Source of the DNA: Streblospio benedicti
Taxonomy: Eukaryota; Annelida; Polychaeta; Spionida; Spionidae
Length of the DNA stretch: 64,000 bases
Assembly: GCA_019095985.1 (NCBI GenBank)
Contig: CM032666.1
Location: forward strand, 8,280,963-8,344,962
Reading direction: 5' to 3'
Numbering within the stretch: the first letter of the stretch is position 1; the number at the start of each line of letters is the position of its first letter. Of this stretch, positions 58,501-64,000 are shown piece by piece. The translations under genes were made by a program, and so were the position numbers. The notes beneath the pieces were generated by a model. That model was not told the DNA's origin. It made no database searches and saw only the letters and a program-made list of their open reading frames with translations.

Positions 58501-60122
58501 GATCCTGCAACGATTTCACTGGTTCAACTTAAATTAAATATACTAAATGGTAATGTTTATAGTTAATTTTACTATGGGACAAAAGGAAAACTTATTATCT
58601 GTGATGTATGTAAGTAAGATTGCTGAAGTCTAAAGTTTTATTGCTGCGTTTCAAAATGTATTCTAATTTCTTTAACATTGAGCTGTGCGCTGCGTTCTAA
58701 AAGTTGTAATTGTTTCCTGTTCTTGTGCCCACACACACGAACAGTTCCCAATTTCATCCCATAAGCATAACATTTGGACGGCTGGTATCATCGCTCGCTC
58801 TATAATCCAGTTGAGTTTAGTCTGGTTGTAATGGTAGCTCCTGTTCTTGTGACTTTCATCCCCTATGCCCACACACACGAACAGTTCCCATGCTTTATTT
58901 CCCATACTGATGGAAATAACTTACTTAAAGGGACATGAACAGCAACCACCTCCTCTGACAATTTCACTTAATAATTTTATTTTTCTATTTTCTTGACATG
59001 TTGCACCTAATAACTTCCAATTTTACAATCATAAACACGCGTTTGATAGAAAATTATAAATAAATTAAAACAGAGAGAAAAACGAGTGGATTGACATTGG
59101 GAGGTTCCGTACTAATAACAGGACTGTAGCCTTTATCACTCGTGCGCTGCAAGCCGAAATTCGCGTGTCGGAAATAGTTATTAAGGCTGGATGTTATGGA
59201 ATTCCCTCATTGTTTACAAAACATTGGGCTGTGGGTACATTTCAAGAAACCGAAATAGGGAACTGATTAATTATGAAGAAATGAAAAGCTGCATATAAAT
59301 AAAAATGTATATGTTCAAATGGCTCAGCAAGTACTATTTATGTGGCATAAAAAGTTTATATGACATGAAATTCACCTGTTCATGTCTCTTTAAACCGCAA
59401 ATAATCAGTTTATTACTTTAATTAAAACCACAGATATATTTACAATTTTTACTTTTATTTTCAGTACCATTTTTAGTTATCATAGAAAATGTTACCCTAT
59501 GAACATTAGCCACAAAAAAACAAATATATAATATGTATCCCATGGGATGCAAAAACCATTTGAACACCCTCGAAATACCATAGCACAAGTTCAACACATT
59601 TTTTGTACTGGCTCGTGTGGATCAATCTGAAGTCAATTAATTTTAGTATGGGACAAAAGGAAAACATATTAAGTCTAAAGTTTTCAGGAGGTTCGGAAGC
59701 TTCGTTAAAATGCGTGTCCCGCGTAGAGGCGAGCCACACCTCTGCACGTAAAAGAACTCACCTAGTTTGAAAACTATAGCTAGTGTGATCCCTCCACACC
59801 CCCGAGGATCAGTTGGCTACCTAGCCTGCCTCTGGAGGTCCATGTACCAACACCACGTGGCCTCACTGTCCGATACACCTAGAAGGTACTTAGGACATAA
59901 ACAATGAAGAACAATGTCGAAGAATGTCTGCTGTAGGCCATTAAACATCTAATTTTGATCGATTTTTCGACTCACACACTTACCTTTACAGGCACTGATA
60001 AGGAAATAACCGTACTCAGTTATATCACTAAACTGTAGGGCAACTACAGGGCGTGTATGTCCACTACACGTTAGAGGAGTTTGTTTTAAAGAAGAGTTAT
60101 TTACTTGTTGCGTAGCTGACAT
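49448..60122 (-). CDS. STRAP: STRAP, WD40 scaffold protein (7 exons recognised, altered C terminus)
   Basis: Joining seven minus-strand exons (60122-59984, 55246-55111, 54853-54702, 54359-54260, 52985-52848, 52747-52611, 49569-49448) gives a frame of 307 aa. It aligns along its length to [126 protein letters not shown] forms a seven-bladed beta propeller in the cytoplasm. In vertebrates it binds TGF-beta receptors with SMAD7, and the SMN complex with GEMIN6/7. After FSPDGEL the last exon departs from the family and ends early; vertebrate STRAP is about 350 aa. Either the final blade is lost here, the assembly has small errors, or the real final exon is elsewhere. Introns carry several mobile elements. 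Confidence 0.93.
50005..50162 (-). pseudogene. STRAP: Second, decayed copy of STRAP exon 7
   Basis: Minus strand GATGGAGAGTTGTATGCAAG codes DGELYAS, the form expected of STRAP and lost in the other copy, followed by SEDGT-like and QTFVG-like pieces. The first half (GHFGPVHN) is scrambled with stops. The surrounding 50035-50262 also matches 49480-49670, so this is a tandem duplication of exon plus intron with an offset of about 570 bp. Confidence 0.75.
50352..51201. mobile_element. Fold-back element in STRAP intron 6
   Basis: Outer 20 bp ATCGATCTCCAGTTAATGTG is exactly inverted at the two ends, with TCA on both sides as a possible 3-bp target duplication. The arms continue (GAGCTTTTGTGCGG; GTTTTTGCTGCTAAGTCTGC inverted at about 50978) with divergence. 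No coding. Confidence 0.8.
51636..52375. mobile_element. Inverted-repeat element hosting another MITE (STRAP intron 6)
   Basis: Left ATATGATGCACCACACTGTA and CCCGGGTTACC pair with right ...CCCCGGGTTACGGCGTGATGCATCATAT. Confidence 0.75.
51850..52189. mobile_element. MITE nested inside the 51.6-52.4 kb element
   Basis: Left GGGACCATTCAGTATTTATG and ACAGGGTGGGGTAGG pair with right CCTACCCCACCCTGT and CATAAATACTGAATGGTCTC. Inside are two copies of a GGGGGG...ATTTTTTCACAGAA motif. Confidence 0.85.
52611..52747 (-). CDS. STRAP: STRAP exon 6
   Basis: Acceptor AATTTCAG/GCTTC, donor AAATAG/GTGAGT. Codes [20 protein letters not shown]...[20 protein letters not shown]. Confidence 0.95.
52848..52985 (-). 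CDS. STRAP: STRAP exon 5
   Basis: Acceptor CTATTTTTAG/GCTC, donor GATAC/GTATGA. Codes [20 protein letters not shown]...[10 protein letters not shown]. Confidence 0.92.
53041..54241. other. STRAP intron 4, nothing further recognised
   Basis: AT-rich intronic sequence without a clear element. Confidence 0.5.
54260..54359 (-). CDS. STRAP: STRAP exon 4
   Basis: Acceptor ACTTTCAG/AGCC, donor ATACG/GTAAAG. Codes [18 protein letters not shown]...AEDKTIR. Confidence 0.93.
54702..54853 (-). CDS. STRAP: STRAP exon 3
   Basis: Acceptor ATTTCTAG/GAAAG, donor CAGGAG/GTAATT. Codes [20 protein letters not shown]...[13 protein letters not shown]. Confidence 0.95.
55111..55246 (-). CDS. STRAP: STRAP exon 2
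   Basis: Acceptor AATTTCAG/ATGGAAAG, donor TCTGC/GTAAGT. Codes [18 protein letters not shown]...[12 protein letters not shown]. Confidence 0.95.
56040..57232 (+). mobile_element. CR1-like LINE (reverse transcriptase) in STRAP intron 1, antisense to the gene
   Basis: Plus-strand RT domains: [19 protein letters not shown] and [19 protein letters not shown] (fingers), [30 protein letters not shown] (first Asp), [29 protein letters not shown] (FADD catalytic motif near 56695), then [33 protein letters not shown] and [14 protein letters not shown]. These are typical of CR1/jockey-group LINEs. One in-frame TGA at about 56384 replaces an expected Trp between the two open parts. Both ends are truncated and the copy is dead but young-looking. 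Confidence 0.9.
57459..59983. other. STRAP intron 1, 5' part: minor repeats only
   Basis: CACACACACGAACAGTTCCC occurs at about 58731 and 58871, and TATGGGACAAAAGGAAAAC at about 58573 and 59646, so some local duplication exists. No coding seen. Confidence 0.5.
59984..60122 (-). CDS. STRAP: STRAP exon 1 (start)
   Basis: ATG at 60122: [20 protein letters not shown]..., residues 1-46. Donor TGTAAAG/GTAAGT. The N terminus is about 9 residues longer than the vertebrate one. Confidence 0.93.
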
Positions 60123-60400
60123 TTTGTTTTGATTTAGTTTAGTCTGGTTGCAACCTCCAAATCGAGGCTCCTAGGAAAGTCGTTCGTCCGTCCCGCTGAA
60201 AGAGGACGTTATGATTCCCTGTTGGTGGTTGGTCTAGATCTACCTTCTTCTTTTTCCTGTTTCGACCGTCTCTTATGTGTAGACGTTCCGGTAATATGCC
60301 GTATGGAAATACCTTAATTTAACAAAAGGAATTATATACAAAAGAAATTATTTACAAAAAATTTATAAAGGAGTTTTCATCTTTTTTTTTACCAATAAGT
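60123..60400. promoter_or_regulatory. Probable STRAP promoter/5' UTR region
   Basis: CpG-containing sequence directly upstream of the STRAP start codon (minus strand). No TATA box recognised. It is bounded by a LINE fragment at about 60.4 kb, so the promoter is compact or lies within this stretch. Confidence 0.4.
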
Positions 60401-60404
60401 TATC

Positions 60405-61195
60405 TTGCCAATTGGGCGGAAGACTGGGGTATGAGATTCAACGCCACCAAGTGCTACAAACTCAGTTTCAAAAATAAATCAAGCTACATGTACCAACTCT
60501 GTGGGACTATCCTCAAGCAGGTCAAAAACAACCCATACTTGGGAGTTATCATCTCCGAGAACCTGGAATGGGAGGAGCACATCCTCAAAATAACGAAGAA
60601 GGCGTCTTCAGTGCTAGGACTACTAAGAAGAAACCTGAGGACCTGTCCTGCACCAATCAAACGTACAGCATACTGCACTCTCGTCCGACCGCTCATAGAG
60701 TACAGCGCATCAGTATGGGACCCTCATCTCCAAAAGGACATCATCCAACTTGAAAAAATCCAGAGTAGAGCAGTTCGGTACATCACAGGCGATTACAAAA
60801 CCCACACGCCAGGCTTCATCACAAACAAACTGCAAGAGCTCAACCTACCCAGCCTCGAAGAAAGACGAAAAAATGCCAGACTCGTAATGCTCTATAAGAT
60901 CCGGAAAAACCTGCTTCCCTCTCTCACACCAGACAAGTTCCTAACACCTGTACGTGAAGGCCGCCGTTCTATCCGACAACCCAGAAGATATGAAGGGCAC
61001 GTCACCGCGGAACCAAACAAGAGGTCTATCAGTATGAACAGCCAGTGTTATGTAGTCCCCCCAAGCAAAACGCCACAACACATGGGGTCATTCTTTGTAA
61101 AAACTCCCTTAGAGTGGAACCATTTGGTGGAAAGTACCGTCACCGCAGGTACTGTTGAGGAGTTTGCTCATCTCCTCACCTCTCGGAGTCATTAA
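60405..61195 (+). mobile_element. CR1/jockey-like LINE ORF2 C-terminal fragment
   Basis: Plus strand, one open frame to a TAA at 61193-61195: WAEDWGMRFNATKCYKLSF (RT after the FADD box), NPYLGVIISENLEWEEHI, SSVLGLLRRNLRTCP, LVRPLIEYSASVWDPHL, LEKIQSRAVRYITGDY, then a long tail ending PLEWNHLV...LLTSRSH. The upstream RT is missing (5' truncation). The uninterrupted frame suggests a fairly recent copy. The element ends near an AGAACAAGAAC tract at about 61258. Confidence 0.88.
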
Positions 61196-61259
61196 TTCAT
61201 GCGCTCTCCCCCGTCGCCTCGATAACAGTGGTAACTGTTCCTGCAATGTAGAAATCAAG

Positions 61260-62514
61260 AACAAGAACAAGAAGCCTTGCCAAAGTTGTAACCCAAACCT
61301 ACCCCCAAAAGTCTCTGCCTTGTAGTATGCAGCTTGAATACCATATTTCGATACACCTCTTCGTCTTCATGCCTATTGTCATGGTAGGGTAATAAGGTGG
61401 TGTTGAGGATGATACTTGTAAGCGTCTCGTGATCAACAGATAGGACAGAGGGCTGTCTGTGATGCACCAGCGATATAGGAGGTAAACAGAGCATATCTCC
61501 CGACAAGCAGCTGTGCTTTCACTGTAGCCTTAAGGATATCTAGTGGTGATCTGATCCCTTGCCACACTGGGTGTGGGACATTCAGACTACAACCGACAAC
61601 ATTGAGGTACTTCAGCGATTTCATTCCTCTGGCCTGTTCCTGGAAGACTTCATTCCACCTGTATATAACAGCTTCTTTAATATGCACCTTCCAGGACTGC
61701 TTGGATGGAGGGTTGAGTGCAATCTCATACGGTGAGGGAAGATCATACTTCCTTGTGATATGCTTGACGTGATTGACCCAGGATGATGAGTCCTCATCCT
61801 TGATTGCCAACTGTCGGAACAACAGCTCTTGCATGTATATCGCAGGAGGTGTCCTTACATCAGCAGCAACAGCATTCCTGAAGAATGTCAGGGTTTTGAC
61901 ATCCAACTGAGCTTCGACTGGCAGTACCCCCATAAGGAAGAAGAGAGCTGGAGTTGCAGTGGATTGTGGCAAATGCTGAATGTAGCGAAGGGTCTTTCTG
62001 TGATATGCGGAAAGTACCTGAACCTCAGAGTCACTTAGGACCAGTGCCTCCAAACCGTACAGCAGTGTGGGGATAACATACGTGTTATACTGTATGGTTG
62101 CCACCTCAGGACCCGTGCCATTGAGGCCGTGCAGTCCATCGCCCATAAGACTGAAGGCTGCAGTACGGGCTGACTGTACCCTGTCCTTTACGGTATCATA
62201 GTTGTTATTCTTGGCACTTCTCGCGATACCAAGGTGTGACTCTTTAGAGGAGTTTTGGAGTGGTTTACTGTTGATAAATAATTTAGGTTCTTTCTTTGCA
62301 TTAATAACTATGGTACCTCGATACGTCAGGGCAAGCAGGTGCGCGAAAACGTTGACACGTGGTGTGTGTGCACCCATGTTGCAGATGTCCCAAAAATTTT
62401 GATATTTGTTTTTGCATACATATGATGTTTATATTCATTTACAAACTTAATCTTAGTCGTTTTTCCATTGAGTTTGATCTCAGGTTCTGATATTTTGTGA
62501 TGACAGAGGGCCAA
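61260..62514 (-). mobile_element. Second LINE ORF2 C-terminal fragment, tail-to-tail with the previous one
   Basis: Minus strand: IKLNGKTTKIKFVNEYKH, YRGTIVINAKKEPKLFINS, TPTLLYGLEAL-type segment (VIPTLLYGLEALVLSDSE), KTLRYIQHLPQSTATPALF, then a long tail with SWVNHVKHITRKYDLPSP and a CPIC box, then HRQPSVLSVDHETLTSIILN in another frame. This is a post-RT region of a LINE. The frame shifts around 61.5 kb and 62.35 kb. Clade not assigned. Confidence 0.75.
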
Positions 62515-62717
62515 TCAGAATACAGTAGATATAGATCTATGAACGGTAATAAAACACATTTGAACTTCTTTTCATGTTATAATTGAAGCGCAATTAAGTT
62601 TAAGTTAGAATGCAACCGTACTAATTTCATTTAAATCAGACCTATATCAAGAAAGTTATGGCCAAATACATGTCGCTCAAATGCCATATCAAATGCTACC
62701 TTATGTGAACTCGTAAA

Positions 62718-62902
<185 letters not shown>

Positions 62903-62962
62903 CTAAAATATGTATATGTAAATTTCTAGGAAAGTTTGGGATGCTATAACAGGTGCAGTAAT

Positions 62963-63083
62963 TGTTTCGTTTCTAACTATGTATGTCTCCGGACAGGCTG
63001 GATTGGAGCATTTACCAATGAACCGATTCCGTGCAAACTTTACACAACTAAGAGGTGTGAGGCGACACTGAAGTGATTCAATT
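62963..63083. repeat. Interspersed repeat (partner at 46.13-46.26 kb)
   Basis: Ordered matches to 46131-46262, including TTTACCAATGAA and ACTTTACACAACTA. Confidence 0.65.
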
Positions 63084-64000
63084 TTGGGCACTTTCCAATA
63101 AAGTGGATATTTTTCAATAACTGCTGAAGCAACGCAATAAAAGATTTTTTTTTTCAAGTTCAAGTTTATTTTTTGCATGTAACACAAACTTAAATCCATC
63201 AACTATAGAGATTTTCCTAAGAACACAAGGATTCCATTTTTACAAACACAAAAAAATCAATTCACCGTAAACTTACTTTAATCTGAAGTGCAAAATCATA
63301 ATAATACATGTATATTTACAGCCACATATTTGGAATGAAAAAAAATGTAAAAGCCCATTTACCAGCAGCAGTACATCGAGCATCCACAGTGACACATAAA
63401 TGCAATAATTTGAACATGACAATCCGCATACAGGTTAATCACAGATTTCCACCACGCAGGAAACAAGACGTTGAATGAAAAACCCTGCACACACATTCTA
63501 GAATTCAAGCATAGCATAATTGGATCCTAATTTCAGTCCATTAAATTATTCAACACCAGAAAAAATATTTAACATCTTCAAACAACTGAATACAAGTTTG
63601 TCAGTTCAGTTATTATAGATAGACACAAGACCTTCACTTTTCTCTCTGTGCTTACAGACTTCATTTACAATGAGACTATTCCCTATATCCGAGATTGGAC
63701 CTTGACAGTACGTTTCCCAAATCATGAGCCACGTTTCCAAAAAAATGCGCTTTCAAACATTTTATACTGCACCATTGATGATCTAGGTTAATAATGTTCC
63801 ATTTATAATCCAGAAAGAGAAATTTTATACAATGCTTTAAAGAATATAGAAGGCAATCTCCATAATTTAGATAATGACAAGTTAATATATACAGTTTGTA
63901 TTACATTTGTTTATTGCATTTAATAAACTGGGGAAAACTAGTTTCATTCATTCATAGTTTCATTCATATAGCTAAATATTTTTGCAAATTTGTACAGCAG
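63084..64000. other. No gene recognised
   Basis: AT-rich up to the window edge. A TTTTTTTTTTCAAGTTCAAG stretch near 63146 may be a retroelement tail. Confidence 0.5.

Overview
This window is eukaryotic genomic DNA, most likely from a marine invertebrate with a repeat-rich genome. The evidence is AT-rich sequence, a conserved multi-exon animal gene (STRAP) with GT-AG introns, an RYBP/YAF2-like Polycomb cofactor gene, many decayed non-LTR retrotransposons and abundant small inverted-repeat elements. There are two 100-base assembly gaps (2548-2647 and 14794-14893). The sequence alone does not settle the phylum.

Layout. 1-1.2 kb: a non-LTR retrotransposon (minus strand) running off the left edge. 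2.05-3.4 kb: a satellite-like repeat in inverted arms around a gap. 3.7-5.5 kb: a broken Ty3/gypsy pol fossil, abutted by a non-autonomous DNA transposon (5.49-6.82 kb). 7.13-14.57 kb: the centrepiece, an apparently complete DNA transposon with terminal inverted repeats of about 600 bp. It has one two-exon gene predicted to code a protein of about 1588 aa with paired CxxC...HxxC motifs, a transposase-like core, a FEN/XPG (PIN-like) nuclease region and a cysteine-rich tail. This is best matched to the Academ superfamily. 16.6-23.2 kb: a tandem duplication of about 3.2 kb. Each copy carries short, spliced, minus-strand exons of a SWIM zinc-finger gene of the YqaJ-associated kind, each copy damaged in a different place.

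23-48 kb is mostly non-coding, with nested inverted-repeat elements, about fifteen copies of one pogo/Tigger-like MITE (26-45 kb), LINE fragments and G-rich tracts. In it sits an intronless RYBP/YAF2-like gene (41.39-42.40 kb) whose middle has expanded into five 30-residue repeats.

49.4-60.1 kb holds STRAP on the minus strand in seven recognisable exons. Its last exon exists in two tandem, both damaged, copies, and its introns carry a CR1-like LINE, a fold-back element and a nested MITE. 60.4-62.5 kb has two non-LTR retrotransposon fragments meeting tail to tail, followed by a long TATG/TG microsatellite. Host functions supported here are therefore STRAP (WD40 scaffold of TGF-beta signalling and the SMN complex), the RYBP-like Polycomb protein and the decayed SWIM gene. 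Everything else recognisable is mobile or repetitive DNA.
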